From: Sinonovacula constricta
Taxonomy: Eukaryota; Mollusca; Bivalvia; Cardiida; Solecurtidae
Direction: 5' to 3'
Assembly: GCA_007844125.1 (NCBI GenBank)
Contig: CM017567.1
Location: forward strand, 31,395,380-31,459,379
DNA length: 64,000 nt
Shown: positions 1 through 14,779 of the stretch, one piece after another
Numbering within the stretch: the first letter of the stretch is position 1
Layout: each line of letters opens with the position of its first letter
Notes under the pieces: generated by a model
The model's database searches: none
What the model was told of the DNA's origin: nothing
Seen by the model: the letters and a program-made list of their open reading frames with translations, nothing else
Position numbers and translations under genes: made by a program

Positions 1-2241
1 CTTCTAACATGAATCACAATTAAATCAGGCACATTTAAGGGTATATACTTTAATGTGGAATAAGACTTTTTCTTAATTTAAAATGGAAAAACGATATAGA
101 TGAAGCCAATAAGAGTGACAGTAGGTAACATCTACAAAGAATCACAAGTCGGAAAAAATGCCGTTTACATATAAAGGGCTTGATTTACTCCAGTTTGTGA
201 ATGTTTTTGACAATGTTTAAATGTTAAAGACGTCACGAAATCCAACAAATAATTAGATTAAAGGATAAAGCGTCACCACACAAACAAACAGTTCAAAACA
301 CTAAATTTGCGACTAATTTAATTACTATTTTTTTAAGTTTTACACTATTGTCTGATACGACAACATTCTAATAGTTTAAACCATTTATGACAAGTTACTT
401 TATCAGAAAGCTGGAAATTATTTAAACCTGTTACACCTTCAGGTTGCTTGCTTTGCAAACCCTGGAGTATACACAGGGTTGAACAAGTCGAAACTCAATG
501 AAATAGAATTTAATATGCAATTAAATAATAATGACTGTAATAGATATTTATTTTGTTTTAGACAAATTTTGCTCGAACTTTTAAAGCGTACACGCTTAGC
601 CCGGCAGTAGACGAAGGTTGTAGTTTGCGGGAGAAAACAACATCTGTTTGAAGATATCTTAAACAAAAAACAATAGTAACTATTGTAATTGTGCTCTGTC
701 AGTTACAATTGGGCCTCGATCAATACATGACCGATGGTATAAACGTCGCCTGACTGACATCAATTTATGTAACGATCTATTTTCGGATTTTTGTTTTCAT
801 TTTGCAATTCTAAAAAAGCTTTGATGGCAATCTAGCTAAATCCCTATTATGTAAATACCGTACCTTATACAAGAAATTGATTTATCATTCTTTTTATTGC
901 GAAAATATTGCGTTTGATGTTAATAGAAGAATATTATTCAAAACACAACATTATTGAAAGGAAATCAGGCGTGATTATTAAGACGTGTTCCTCTCTGTAT
1001 GTGATCAAAATATATTTATGATAGCTCTGGACAAATGTGAACAATTGCCTATTCATATAATGGCTAAATTGTTGCATTGTTAAAGTTCCATTTTTGAAAC
1101 GTTTAAGAATATACGTACATTACTTTTGACTAAGTTATACTTCGAAAATTTGAAATTCGCAAACGTCTTCTATTGCCACGTAATCAACCTTCTCTTTCTA
1201 CGTAAGCAACGATAATCAAAAGCAAAACACTAAAAATTTCCAACACTGTCTTATTTGTAACTACTCTGTAAATGACCTCAATTCAGGTATCTTATTTTCA
1301 TGCACAATTAGTTAAATGGACATGATCTACGATCATACATTGCTTACTAACTTAATGGTATTATACGCAGCCGGACACAGATTTGAACTTACCAATGCCC
1401 CAAAGATATAATGATATGTTGGCCTGGATTCCCCATTTTCTCTTAGATATATCAAATGTCAAGTAAACATTATTCAAGTTTATTCTTTTTATCAAGGGAC
1501 GTCTTGGTAAAGTATCAGTAGTGCGTAGGTGATTTACCAGCTTTTGGAATAGTATTTTTTTGTAACATTGGTAGCCGAAAGGCACTTTTTTCAAACTGGA
1601 ACAAGTATTCCCTTGTCTAGACAACGTGCAAACATTTTGACACATTCATTAGTGAAATCTACCTCAAAGATAAATGTTTAATTGTTTAGAGTCAATACAA
1701 TATCAAACAATATAGTGCACCAGTTGACCAGATGCAACGGAAACTTCATTTAAATTTGTTCTATATACCTTTTCTATATATCAATAATACTACTTTAAAT
1801 AAAAAATAGACTTACGAAATGTACTGCAATCATTTCAATTAAAGAAGGACGCATTGCCCGATTGTTAAATCAAAGTCCATTAAATAATAGGTTTTCCAAT
1901 AATATATTTTGTGTTATATAAAAAGGAGAAAATCTGCACTGTTCGGTCTCATGGAAACTTGTTTGAACCATGGTTAAACAACCTCAACAACCCATCACAG
2001 GAGATATGAATGACGTCCTACAGAACAAACCGACCAGAAACAAAAACAAACTTCTTTTTGCAATGGCAGTCAAATATATGCCATGTTCCTTGGAATTATT
2101 TGCCCTTATTAAACCAATTATCTAGACAGAAATAATTGAGTTGTACTCAAATCAATATTGATATAAAATATTCTGCTTTGAATCAGTCATTATATTATAT
2201 TAAAATGTGGTGGTTGCATATTTTTCTGCATATTTAAAAGA
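1..2241. other. No feature recognised
   Basis: A+T-rich sequence with only short chance frames (for example 1361-1645 on the minus strand), none with a recognisable motif or splice context. Confidence 0.5.
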
Positions 2242-2305
2242 ATGCATTTGTTTTTTTTATTGTTGATTATTTGTGATGCTATTGTTGTTTCTGTTTTTGT
2301 GTGTC

Positions 2306-2327
2306 TTTTTTTTTTTTTTTTTTTTTT
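2306..2327. repeat. Poly-T run
   Basis: 22 consecutive T within a T-rich stretch. The open frame across it (2242-2433) is an artefact of composition. Confidence 0.95.
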
Positions 2328-2556
2328 GCTATCGTTTTTCGTGTTTGTTGTATGTGTTTGTTTGTGCTTTCTTGTACTGTTCTTTTTTCTTTTTCAAAAT
2401 AAAAATATAAATAAACTAAATTCTATTATGTAGCGTTGTTTAAATTATACCCAATCCAGATTCAAAAGCATTAAAGTGATACATTCTTAATTGATCTAAA
2501 GTTTTTGTCGGCATATCTGATTCACTTAAGCACAACACCGCATTGGCACGTGTCCT

Positions 2557-2587
2557 CTGTGTGTGTGTGTGTGTGTGGGGGGGGGGG
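2557..2587. repeat. TG microsatellite followed by 11 G
   Basis: A pure TG tract passes directly into an 11-base G run. The same layout recurs at 10410-10449. Confidence 0.95.
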
Positions 2588-2589
2588 TG

Positions 2590-5500
2590 CCTTTCATGTG
2601 GGAATCCATCCACCTAATTTGCGGTGTGTGGGTGTTTTTACACAGATATATGCACGGAGTCATTATCCAGGAAATTGATAACAGGACCTACCTTAGTGCT
2701 CACATCGTTCAGTGGAATAGCCGAAACAAAATCTATAAAGGTATACTTAGGAATCATAATGATACTTTGCTCAAATGTTACTTATTATTGCAAGATTTAT
2801 ATCTTTTATTTTGCTTATATGATTATTTTATGTTAATTTTATTTAAAATAATGTTAGTTAAAGTGCTGAAAAATATGAACACATTTACAACCTATTAGTA
2901 TCCCCCGCTGGGAGTACGATATTGTTTTGGCGTTGTAAGCCCGTCTTTCAGTTGATCCTTTCGTCCGTCCGAATTACGTTTCCTTTAATAACTGGATTTC
3001 AATTAATACCAAAAGGAGATGCGCATATTTCGCCTTGTTCTATTTTGAGCCTTGAACACAGAGCTATTAGCCTTGATTATTTATGCAGTACAGAGTAGCG
3101 TTCGTTTCTGCGCTATTTCTCGACAAAGGTTTACTGGGTTTTTATGGAACGTTATGGAAACCAACAACACCAAAGGAAATGTGAATATTATTGGATGTTC
3201 CTGTTCGATTATTTATCACAGAATTATGGGCCCTGAAAATGTTTTCGTTTTCGAAACATTTCTCGGCAACTGTAGTTCATTTAACGCTCAAAAGCAATGG
3301 CATGTGATTTGTTACTTCAATTGTGCTCAGGCATATTGTTTCAACTACATTGAACAATCCACGCACTATAGCATATATCATCAATGTTTGCGATTGCACT
3401 TGAAAAACTGGCTGTAGACTTGATTGTATGACAACATTTTCGTTCTCTAAACGATGAGGTTTCATTCAGAAAATGCGATAATGTTGGTGAACAGTAGCCT
3501 TCATGGCAAAATAGCATTAAATTCAGACAGTCAACAATGTTTCCTATATGGTTCATGAGAAGTGTTTGTACCTTAAAGAATCAAAGCTGCGATAAACAAC
3601 GACGTTATTTGTCAAAACACAGGTTGGATCGGCAAAACAGTCTCTGTGTCACTGTTCTATTAAACATTTATAATTTACAATTGTACTTGCATGTAACAGT
3701 AAGTCAACTGATTGTTGGTTAGTCTGACACATCAAAGCCTCAACGCCTCTGTTTGTAGAGAATTATATACATGATCAGGGCAAATTATGTAAGAGCCATG
3801 TCTGGTCTTCGTGAGAGCTATTGTAATTTAAGCAAACCATTTCGTAACTCGTACAGTTTGCTTTCCTTAATTAGCTCAGGAAATGGAAAAAAAATCCATT
3901 TGCAATTACGGCTACAGTCTCTGATTTGCTAATATCAGCTGAACACGGAAATTTCTGATTCTTGGTGGTGACTTCTAGCGTCATAGCTTATTTCTCTCCA
4001 TAGCGACTGCATTGCCGCATCATACACATAATGCAGAGAAACAACTTTATATATTCTTACATCTGCAAACCTCGTATCATTTATTACAAGTAAAAGGAAA
4101 CCTTTGCCCTTTTATCACTGCACGTGGTAAATATTTATTTTTATTACGTGTTAGCTAGTTCCATTTTTTCATACTTTCGTAAAGATTGATTTTTCAACAA
4201 AATAGATCAAGGTTATATCGGTAATAAAAACATCAGTAATACGAACGAAACTTTACTGTACAGATTTATATAGTTTGCATCTTCGGCTGCATTGTGTCAT
4301 CCTTACTAAGAAATTCATCTTACGTACTTATTCATCTGAAATACTTATACACTCATTTCACAATAATGTTAGGCAGTATGACGTTAATGGTACATTGTAA
4401 TTTATATTTAATGAAATTGAACAGATCATCTTTAATAATGTGCACTCTTATTGTTAAATCACAATAGTAAGTTAATTGAAAATGAATATTCATCTTTTAA
4501 TATTTTCCACGAAACTTAACATAATATATATTTGCTTATGATGACGTTTTTCAAATATTTCCCAGTCAACAATAACAATTTAAACTTTTCGTTTTCTATC
4601 ACGACAATCAAATTCCAACATTCTGTATTTCATTTACTGAAATTGTACAAGATTGCCTTAGACTGTTTCCGTCTGCATGAACACAATATATTGTACGTGT
4701 CTCGACAAAACTTATTGGCTTCTCCTCCATCAAAGCAAATATCTGGTGATATTCAGTTTGCATTTGGCAGACACAAGATTCCTGTCGTTTTCTCTCTATA
4801 TCTGTCAATGTATCATTTTTAGAGTCTCGCTTTGCTTTTATTTGAATACTTTGAAAAGGTGAGACAATCATTGTCATTACAAGTACACAAATAGTGGCGT
4901 TCTAGAAGTTCCAGTATTTGTCTATAAGTTTTCAGAACTCCCTTTCAAAAGCAGAGAAATAGTGTCCTTCATGATGCAAAGAGGGGCCTTTCTTAAAATA
5001 TGGACGGAACTTGAAAACGTTCTTATTCATGGAAAAATGTTACTTTCACAGTTTCCCTTGGCTATAGTTATTTGTTAAACGTGTTTGTTTACTGAGTTGA
5101 GATTACTTGATACGTTAACCCAAGATGGAAATATGTTAAAAATAAAATAGTTTCAACTTAAGTTCTGATGATGTTACTACGACTAGTACTACTTTTTAGT
5201 CGGAGAAAGAGTTAAAATAATGCTCATTGCATACACAATCATGTGATAATGAACAATGCAGCACACATGTAACATAACAAAACATGACAAGACTATATAG
5301 CAGGTATAGAATGAACCTAAAATGGTTCGTTTATTTACATTGCTAGACTTTTAAAAGTAATTTCGAATGTTAGATTTTGCTTGATTGAAAAATTAGTATT
5401 ACATGCACTGATAAATATTGCGAGCAGTTTTGATTCGTTTGCGTCACCTTTGACACTTTGAGGTCGTGTGCATGCTGCATTCGTCATGGAATCATAGCAT

Positions 5501-8500
5501 TAATGAGGTGTTTATGTAAAAGTGTTCAACTTTTTTACTTTGCGTGTTTAAATTCCAGGCTTCATGAAGCCGTTTTTATTAAAAAAAAAATCAAAGAATT
5601 TTAAAATCAGAAAGAATTCAACTTAATAAGTTAAGAGTCACCATGTTTTTTACTATAACCATTTGTGGTGTAAGAATGCTTCATGGACGCAGAAAGTTAT
5701 GATTATTGTAAAATTTATGGCTTTTAATTACTCTTATATATCTTATCTTATATAACTTTTTAATTACTATTAAATGTGACTGATTCTGAAGGACACCAAA
5801 CTGAATGATGATGCGAGCAATATATTACAATAACTTTTGTAGTTGAATCAGTTATTACAGGTCAACAAGTAATGTCTTTTTGTGTACAGTTCTATTCATT
5901 TTGAGAGCTGTGTTATTATAATTCGTCCAGTTACAGTCAAATTTTAATTGTTGTCTCATTGCCTATCTGAATTCTTGTATGATGGTTTCCAAAAAAAATA
6001 ATGGTTAATTATCTCAAATCATGTTTATTGTAAAATTCTTAATGATCTATTTCCTTAGAATGTCTGTGAATGCATCAAATAAAGTATGCCTCATTCAAAC
6101 GGAATAGGTTTCCTGACTGTAGAGATGTAGCTTAACCTTACCAACATAGTAAAATTTTGCTGGACACATACAATCTGATATACATAGCAGTATACATCCA
6201 AAGTAATTTAAAAGCGTGGCTCTTGGTGGTTTAAAAGAATGTGGTAGTATCTTAAAATAAAGAGTGTTGCACATTGTCCACTATCAAAACCGAAGTCATG
6301 TGTTTTTCATTTCTGTTTACCCACTGACTATTAAACTTTTAATTTTATTTTTAATTAAAGAAGCTTAACCTTTTGTGACATAATATACGACAGTTCTGCT
6401 ACGTATTTATTTATCCAAACAGGTCAAAAGGGTGTGCATCTGAAACCATGTTATATAAAGAAATCATGGATTAGCAAATCTCAAATCTATTTCTAGTCTA
6501 CGATCTTTGTTAAGCAACTAGAACGAAGGTAATGGGACAATACATTTTGAGAGATATTCTGGGTATATACATTTTGCCTGATAACTTTACTCATTCATTG
6601 TATCTCTATAAACGCCTTGATCTAAATGTTAAATCAAATGAACTTTTATGTTTATCTCCGTTTTATTCTGGGTTTTATATATTTCAAAAGAAAAATGGCA
6701 CCATCAAGTCAGAGTGACATCATGTTAAGGGAAAATTTATGTTAAAGGTTGCGCCTGCAATCATACAAACAACCAACTATGACGTAACATTTATTTTCTT
6801 AAATTAAAAACGATGCGTGCAAAATAATAGGGAACTATGCCTTGAAAATTTAGTGGGCTTTGTTATCACGGCTACGTCCATTTGCAGCTATTTTCGTCTT
6901 TTTTTATTTCTGTTTAAATAAACCATATTAACTCGTAATGTTTTCAGGGTGTAATGGTTGACGCACAAACAATACATGTGAACTGGAAGGAAAGAAAATG
7001 GATTGAATACTTTAAATTATATCTGTCCACGAAACTGCTAGTTGTCAATTGAAATTTCTTCTACGACACAAGTAGTTACGTTTTTATTCTATTTTCAATG
7101 TGCATATTTCAGATATGGTTGTTTTATGTTAATTTTAATTTGCCGTTTACATGATCAGAGAAAATTTCAAGGCGAGTTTGGTTCATGCATTTAGATTTAA
7201 GCTGCGTTGTAACTGAATCGCCTTACTACTTGCTTTTTAGTTTAATCACTTCCCTTTACTGAAAATATAGCGGTTATATTCTTTCTTATATATGCTTTTT
7301 TGCTTTGGTTATTCTATTTATCACGTAGAAAAAGGATCGATTCTTGGTGTCTCATTTACAATACATAATTAGTTTAAAAAAACTGCAATTCCGATAGGCT
7401 ATTTGCTTATAGTTGTATAATTTCGACACGGACGTGTTCCTGTTACCTCTGCGTAATATATTTGTATTAATTTGTCAGCAGTACACTGGGTAGGAAGAGA
7501 GAGCACACGACATTCTCACAATTCAAGTAAAGCACTGATTATTTGTATAAACACATACATTTAGAAATAAAAACATACTTATATGGTCTTTTCTAGTTGC
7601 GATGTCCAACAGCAGTGACTTTTGTTTCATTAAATAAGAGTTTTCAAGCAAGGGGACTGTTCATTTGCAAAAACAAAACTGCAAAGGAAAACAGATGCTT
7701 TCATTAATGTGGTATTGACCGATCTGATTCTCATCCCCTTGTCATACCTTGTATGGATGTCCTTAAACAAAAAAAGTAATGACTAATACTATCGGTCCCA
7801 TGTCAGACGCGATAACTATATTTGAGTGATCATTTCTGTTCTGATCCAATGAAGTCTAGTTCAGGCTGTACAAGTGTAAAAAAACGAACTTCCATTACTC
7901 TTCAGAATCGGGAATCCCTGAAATATTCCCGAGTGAGATCTGCTATTTTTATAATTGCTCTCTGAATGTCTGGCAGTTTAAATGTTTAAACGATTAAGTA
8001 TGAAATAATAATATAAATAATATATCTTTTTCTATTCGTTGTCAAGATAAATATGTGCTGTATGTTGGCAAGAAAATGAGTGATATGGCTTAGGTTCAAA
8101 ATCTAGCATTAAATCGACCAACATGGACACTGTTAATTAATGTTTAGACATAAGTGTTCACAATGTAACTGTTATCAAACCGAATATAAAAGAATATTTT
8201 ACACTTTAAATATTAAGTATCAACTGCCGTTGCTTACAATAGTAGATAAAAGACAACTGTTTATAAACCAAATTAAACTTTTAATATTTTCAGTAATCCA
8301 ATTTCAGATAAACTTTCATCCATCAAACGAATGCAATCTGAACAATTATCTCTTTCAAAACAAGACAACGATCGGTTCTCTTGGCACCCCACAATCGAGC
8401 AAGTAGAACTGATCACTGCTCTTTCATACTGTGTTGTTCTTGTTATTTGGAATTTGTATATATTAGTTAATATTTAATCCGTCGTCCTATTCTTGGGAAG

Positions 8501-9037
8501 TATGTTACTAATTTGAAGATTCTAGTTAAAGATTCATTCATCACTTTGCAAAGATCAACGAAATTAAATCGTTGTCCTCAATATCAATATTGTCAGAGTT
8601 GAAATCCCCTAAAAGGGGCGGATTTTGGTAAAAAAGAAGAAATCTTCTATTAAGCAAACGTTATCTTAAAGTGATTTATTCATAACAAGTCTATGACTGG
8701 GGCATAACATATCATGATTAGATCTTTATCGAACAAGTGTTAAATAGGTACGGTGCCGAGATACAATGCTGCAATGTATATATGCTCACCGTCGGAACAT
8801 TTGATAGGAAAGCAAACAGAGGCTGATTCGATTATAAAATAACAAGTAAGTAGCGGGTCGAAATGATGACAAGTTTATTACATCCAAGGAATAAAATGCC
8901 ATTTCTTATAAAAAAAAAAGGTTTTAATTGTCATTAATACTTAATTTCAAACAGATTATTAAGCACAAAAATTCCCATCGAACCATGTAAATCAATACCT
9001 TACTGTAAATGCAGTTATTTGAACTAAATGTAGGTAT
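2590..9037. other. No feature recognised
   Basis: A+T-rich DNA. The longest frame (3052-3417, plus, 121 codons from TTG) shows no recognisable domain. The overlapping pair of frames at 4532-4877 is likewise unassigned. Confidence 0.45.
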
Positions 9038-9236
9038 ATAAGAATATATGACAAAGTCCTATGAGCATTGCAACATATACCAAACTCCGAAAAGGCACAG
9101 AACAAAGGTATTTCACATGCAAGCCAAGCAAAAAGTAAGAACAAATTTGTGATGAGTCATTTAACGAAAAGTGCAAACCCGACAGTTAACGCCTTGGTAC
9201 GGTCAGTCGGCAATATGGACCGACTGGGGTGCTAAA
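9038..9236 (+). repeat. Dispersed repeat R1, copy a (3' truncated)
   Basis: Begins ATAAGAATATATGACAAAGT and runs through GATGAGTCATTTAA to a hairpin, AGTCGG-caatatgga-CCGACT, then GGGGTGCT, where similarity to the other copies stops. Nearly identical to copy b over this span. Confidence 0.85.
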
Positions 9237-10409
9237 ACACATTTATCATTACATTTTGATACATCATTTATCTTAATATGTTTTCGTTTTTTAATTAAAT
9301 TAATATTTATCCCTTATAATCGAGTAAGATATGAATTAGTTTTTAACTGCATTGCATTGTTTCCTGTTATTTACTTGAATGACAAGTCTTTTTTATTTTC
9401 CTTAATATTGTTTATGGGTATGTCAGTCGAGTGCATGTATATAATTGGTATTAGCGACAACATTCTTTCAAAGCTTTGCACTAGGAACATTTGAATTTTT
9501 GAATCTCTTGGAGAGGGTCTACTCAACATTTTACAGCGCCAAATCTGAATCATTTTATCTAATACGGATACAGTGTCAATGTCATATTCGTATGTTAACT
9601 TGTCTTATAAAAAGTTCGATCAATCATAAGACCTTTAGCCGTAAATGGAAGACCTGTTGCACCATTTCTTTTAAGATTGTATATAAATTGGTGACCAATA
9701 GGTTAAACATGTGTTTACAATTTCTGTCATTTCGCTATTAGACGCAGAACAGTATTTCGAGTTGTCAGTATCAATAAAAGCCAGCTGCCTATTCATAAAT
9801 GTCTAGCTAACTTAAGAACGTATTCATTTGCAGCATATATTATACGTTTCGTCTGACACTCGAAGGTGTTCATCGCTTAGATTTGCAATTACAGATTGTT
9901 ACTAAAGGAGGTAGCAGACACACCTTTGTTTGGATAGAAAATCAATCTTTCGTGTTCCCTTAAAAGTTGAGTTATCTGTCAAAGTGTTGACGAGTAAACG
10001 GATGTTTAAAAATAATTTAAATAAAACAACTTAATTTCATTAAAGTTATATTTGACATGAGCTTTTTAAAGGACAGGTTGTTGTGTTGATTTTCCTAAAC
10101 ATATCATGTGATAATGGGATATTAACCTCGAATAAACAAATAACTGGAATTTTAATGAAATTGGATATGAAAATTCACATTCATGATTATCTATTTTTTT
10201 TGTAGTTGTCTAGGTTTTAAAATAACATTCTCTTTTAAAAAAATATGTTCTAACTTTGTTAGACACTATTTTCCAGCTTAGCGGTTAACACAAAAAGACA
10301 ACACTCATCTAGCATTCGGCGTTGCTAACGTCTCCACAAATAACACAATGTCCCATTGAAATGGATCAAGAGCAACTCAACTGAAGTATGTCCTCAAATA
10401 ACAACTTGA

Positions 10410-10449
10410 TTGTGTGTGTATGTGTGTGTGTGTGGGGGGGGGGGGGGGG
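10410..10449. repeat. TG microsatellite followed by 16 G
   Basis: TG units with one TA interruption, running directly into 16 G. Confidence 0.95.
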
Positions 10450-10562
10450 CAATTTACTAATTAAACTTTGATTTATTTATTTATAAAAAAATATAATATA
10501 AGCTGGCATCGACTTAAAAAACAAGAAAAACTAACGACAAGTTTTGTTGTAAAGGACTAGAC

Positions 10563-10665
<103 letters not shown>

Positions 10666-13600
10666 CACTTGCGCGTATTTTATTTCTAAAGTGGCATGTA
10701 GTACTATAAAGAATTCGTAGAGCGTATTTTTTTCCTTCAATTAAAATGGTATTTCAATCAGAAAGTTTCATTTCAAAGCAGCCGATTTCTTTCTATCAAT
10801 ATGAATTAAAATACAATCCGATCATTTTGAAATTTGTAATTGGCTTGGACCGCTACACTCACTTAGGAATGAAAAGCATTTAATCTAGTTTTAAGCTTTA
10901 TAATCATTTTACTTTTTGCTAATATTAGGTGTTCCAGTGGTTCTCTCTCATTTTTATTTTCAATGTCATATTATTGAATTTTCTTTTAAACATTACTTTG
11001 GCAAACACTATATATCCTTTTATCATACCTTCCGACAAAACAAAGACGGGGTCTAAAGCAATAGGTTGATCACGACTACAAAATAAGAGTCAGGCCTGAA
11101 ATTCTCAAACATTTTACAGAGACATGCAGAAATAAACGTCTTAGTCAACTATAAGTTGAATGTATTCACTGGTAAAAGATAATAAGTGGTTCCATATGAC
11201 ACAAATACAATAAATAATCGACACAGAAATCACATTTTTCATTCTTCTTGAAAAGACAAATTTGTCCCTAGTATTTCAAGTGGGTCATCGTCGATGCCCA
11301 TTCACCTATGGCATCAAAAACAATTATTAATTTCTAGGCAGACCGTATGCATATACAATAAAATCTACATTTTCTTCCCTATTGGATCTCGTCAACCGAT
11401 TTACGTCAAAAGCTCATTGTTCGGACACATACTATAATTAATGACATTTTTGGGGTTTTCTGGAGTTGCTTTCTGATTTAAAGTACCTGATGTCAAATGT
11501 GCTGGTTATCAAGTTTAACTACGTTCATATTATTTATTTTAGGGTCAGTAATGTAGTGTCTTTGAGTAGCAGCTTTTTGTAAGGAACATTTCTTTGTTGG
11601 ATTGATACAAAGTGATAGCATGACTATTGACTAAAGATATTTCAATTCAAATGACCAGATAAAGGCTCGACATACTCGTCTAAGGGCTATTTTTGTTACT
11701 AACATGTTAGTCTCTATATTTTTCCCAACTTCCTGCTTTAGTTCCTAAAATAAATTTGTGAAAGATTTACCACTATGCCAGACACTAGAAAGATATGTAT
11801 AATGCAGTTTGTGAAATAACTATTGCTTAAGACATTCACTATTAAGGTATGTAAGTTAAGCTGCATGAAGAGTGCAACTCTTTCGTGTAAAACATATTTG
11901 ATTTGATGGGTGAATGAGGAATATTATAAGTATTAGTATTGTTAGTTTTAAAAGTGCAGTGTCAAAACTAGATAGATAAATAAATCCATGTTAGAAATAT
12001 CAGATATTTTACGTCTTTTGTCAAGACTATAACTTTGTCTAGAGTTTACATCGCTTATATTCTGGATAGTAAAGCGTGTGATTTTCAAATAATGATTTTA
12101 TGAGATACATATGTAGTAGGAAACAAAAAGGGTTCCGTTTGTCTATGTCCATTAGGCATTAGAGCAAAATTAGTTCACAGTATTTGTGCTTATTACATAT
12201 ATTAAATCAGCATACCAAGTAATGACAATAACTTGTTCGTATCTGATTTAAAATTACAAAGGAAACAGGTATTATAAACACATAAAATACGTTCGTTCGT
12301 TGCGGCTAAGGAGAAATAGACACGGGCTTAACTACGTTTAAGATTTATGTTTTCGCCACTTTTAAAGCATCCACTTTAATAGTGACAAGACCAGTTTTTT
12401 TCCAATTATTAAAAGCAGTTCATTGCGTGAATAATAATTAACGCAGTTAAAATGTTATGATTTATCCGTCATTGAAGAGCATCAATCCGTAGCATGCAAA
12501 GCACAGAGGAAACATGCATTAATTTCTTTGACGTGTTATTTAAGTCAAGAGAGAATGGAGACCTTGCTTCCTATGGTTAAGGAGCGTTTCATGTCCCGAT
12601 ATAAAAAAAAACGGATGATGCGGTAAATCGAAAATTTAATTGTCAGAAGTAGACTGAAGTCATATTGTTGGTCTTAATTGAAATTGAGACTTATAAGTAT
12701 AGTTATCTGGCAAAGAACTATAAAAGACAATAACTTTAAAGACAAACTTTGTATTTTTCATGAGTGTATTGGTGTTTATATGTCTAATATTTGAAATCTG
12801 TATAAAGTATTTTTTTCAAAATGAAAACACAACTTTATTATGAGTCACGCCATTAACTTGCATGCAGCTCATCTCATGTAAAAAAAAAACTGCCTCCAAT
12901 CCCTTGGAGTATTCACATAATAGATTCGGATACTCTCTTGCATTATTGAGTACTCTAAATTTATGTCTGGTACAAGATATTTATTAATGCATGTAGCTGG
13001 TTACATATGAAGGAAAATGAAAGCGTCATCATTTTCAAGTTTTTATTAACCTGCATTTATATGTACTGTACAAAAATAAATCTATATTCTATGACTTTAT
13101 ATTGCTTTACTTTTAGTATGTTTCATCATATAAATTGTATTCGTGCAGTAAATTAAAATATATATTTAATATAATTAAGTAGTTTACATGACATGTCTTG
13201 ACCTGGCTTAATGCAAATAATTCATAACTATTTCTAATTCTTGTTTTGTATATGTATATAATTATATTTTATATTTATTTATATTAATATAACTCATCAA
13301 TTACATTTGCATAATGTTTTGTTTCTAATTAAGCAAAGTATAAAATGTTTTATCTAAAGATTAGCAATTTTTCCATAATTATCTTAATGGTCATAATTAC
13401 GGAAACTCGTTTGAACAACATCAACTGACTTTCTTAATAGATAATGTATATTGCAGAATCTATCTTTGAAGAAGATTGCAGTTACGATTGATGACATCAA
13501 ACTGATTATAGAATGGCAATTCTGATTGGAAATCACCGTCTTCCGGATAATTACGTTTTATATATGACTTTATTTTTGGAGAACAAAACAAATGAAGAAG

Positions 13601-14398
13601 CGAACATTTTAGAGGACGTAGAACGTAGGACAGTTGATGTTACATCATGTGTTCGTATCCTTGTTATTTCGACTTGTTAGCGCCTATTATCCTGTTGCAA
13701 TATGTTATCAAATAAAATTATGTATGCAGAAAAAACAACTTCAAATAATGAGGATTACTTCAATTAGCTTAAATTCAAAATAACATTTATCTTTCATTTA
13801 CACGAACATCTGTTCATGTATACATTTCAAATATTTGTAACATAAACAATTCCAGTTGAAAATATGAGTAATTTAGTCATGATATGAACATCAACTTGAG
13901 TAATCATTATGATTAATTACTACCATAGTCATGTTATCTTAACTTTACTAAACCTTTGCCTTTTATGGAGATATTTAAGCACCTTTACATGTCTGCAGAC
14001 GATTGAAACCTAAAGCGATACATTGATACGGATATGTACGCTATCTATGCCGTCATCTAATATGGCGAAAAAATGAAAGGATACAGTTAACAAATTGACA
14101 AATAAATGACAGGTAAGGTGGTAATATCCAAAATACTTATTTAGGGAAACGTGTTTTTTAAATGGGATGTCTAAATAATAAACAAGCTGTGGTCTTTGAA
14201 GTATTTTATACACATTCTTAAGTCTTAATTCTTTCCTGCCCTATGCCTCTCTTATCAAACTATTTATATTACAAATGTGTATGTACTTGAATGTTATTAT
14301 CCGTAATTATTAAGTAATTATAACATAATATATTTATTTAAGATTTTCAGAAACAAATGACTCATGGATCTCTATTCTTTGCAAACATGTAGTAAATA

Positions 14399-14761
14399 CT
14401 AGTATTTGAATAGTGTGGCGTATTTCAGTTTCATCCTCTGCGAACGGAACATAGTCCCATTAAATGTACCTACTGTCCTGTTGCCGTTTCCGTCACTAAC
14501 TTTTACGAAAGTAGAGAACCTATGCTTCATTGTGATACATCTGTCCTTGTTTGGCGTACAATAGGTTGATACGGTAGAAATCCTTGTCAAAATCGCATTG
14601 TAGTCAAGCGACTCGATGCCGCTAAAATGTTTGCGTAAAAAAGCAAAGCGTAACCAAGTGGGCAGAGCATTCTGGTATTTGACACCATGTGAGTTTTTGA
14701 CAAAACCCGGCGGACCGTGGCGCGAATAACAAAAATTAAATTTAAATGGACCGATGGTCCA
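14399..14761 (-). pseudogene. Coding-like patch, unassigned
   Basis: One minus-strand frame stays open for 120 codons before TAG at 14401-14399. It has varied, protein-like composition (SHGVKYQN, GIESLDYNAIL, KVSDGNGNRTVGTF) and is richer in G+C than its surroundings. A second, overlapping minus frame (14778-14587) is also open, so a frameshifted old exon is possible. A GATTCAG-type acceptor context lies just upstream near 14795. No family was recognised, and chance cannot be excluded in a window of this size. Confidence 0.2.
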
Positions 14762-14779
14762 TCAGCATTTCCATCCACA

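Noticed and set aside
3052..3417. 121-codon plus-strand frame
   Set aside because: It starts at TTG rather than ATG, shows no recognisable motif, and frames of this length are expected a few times by chance in an A+T-rich window of this size.
4532..4877. Overlapping plus- and minus-strand frames of about 90 codons
   Set aside because: Neither is recognisable and there is no splice or promoter context; probably chance.
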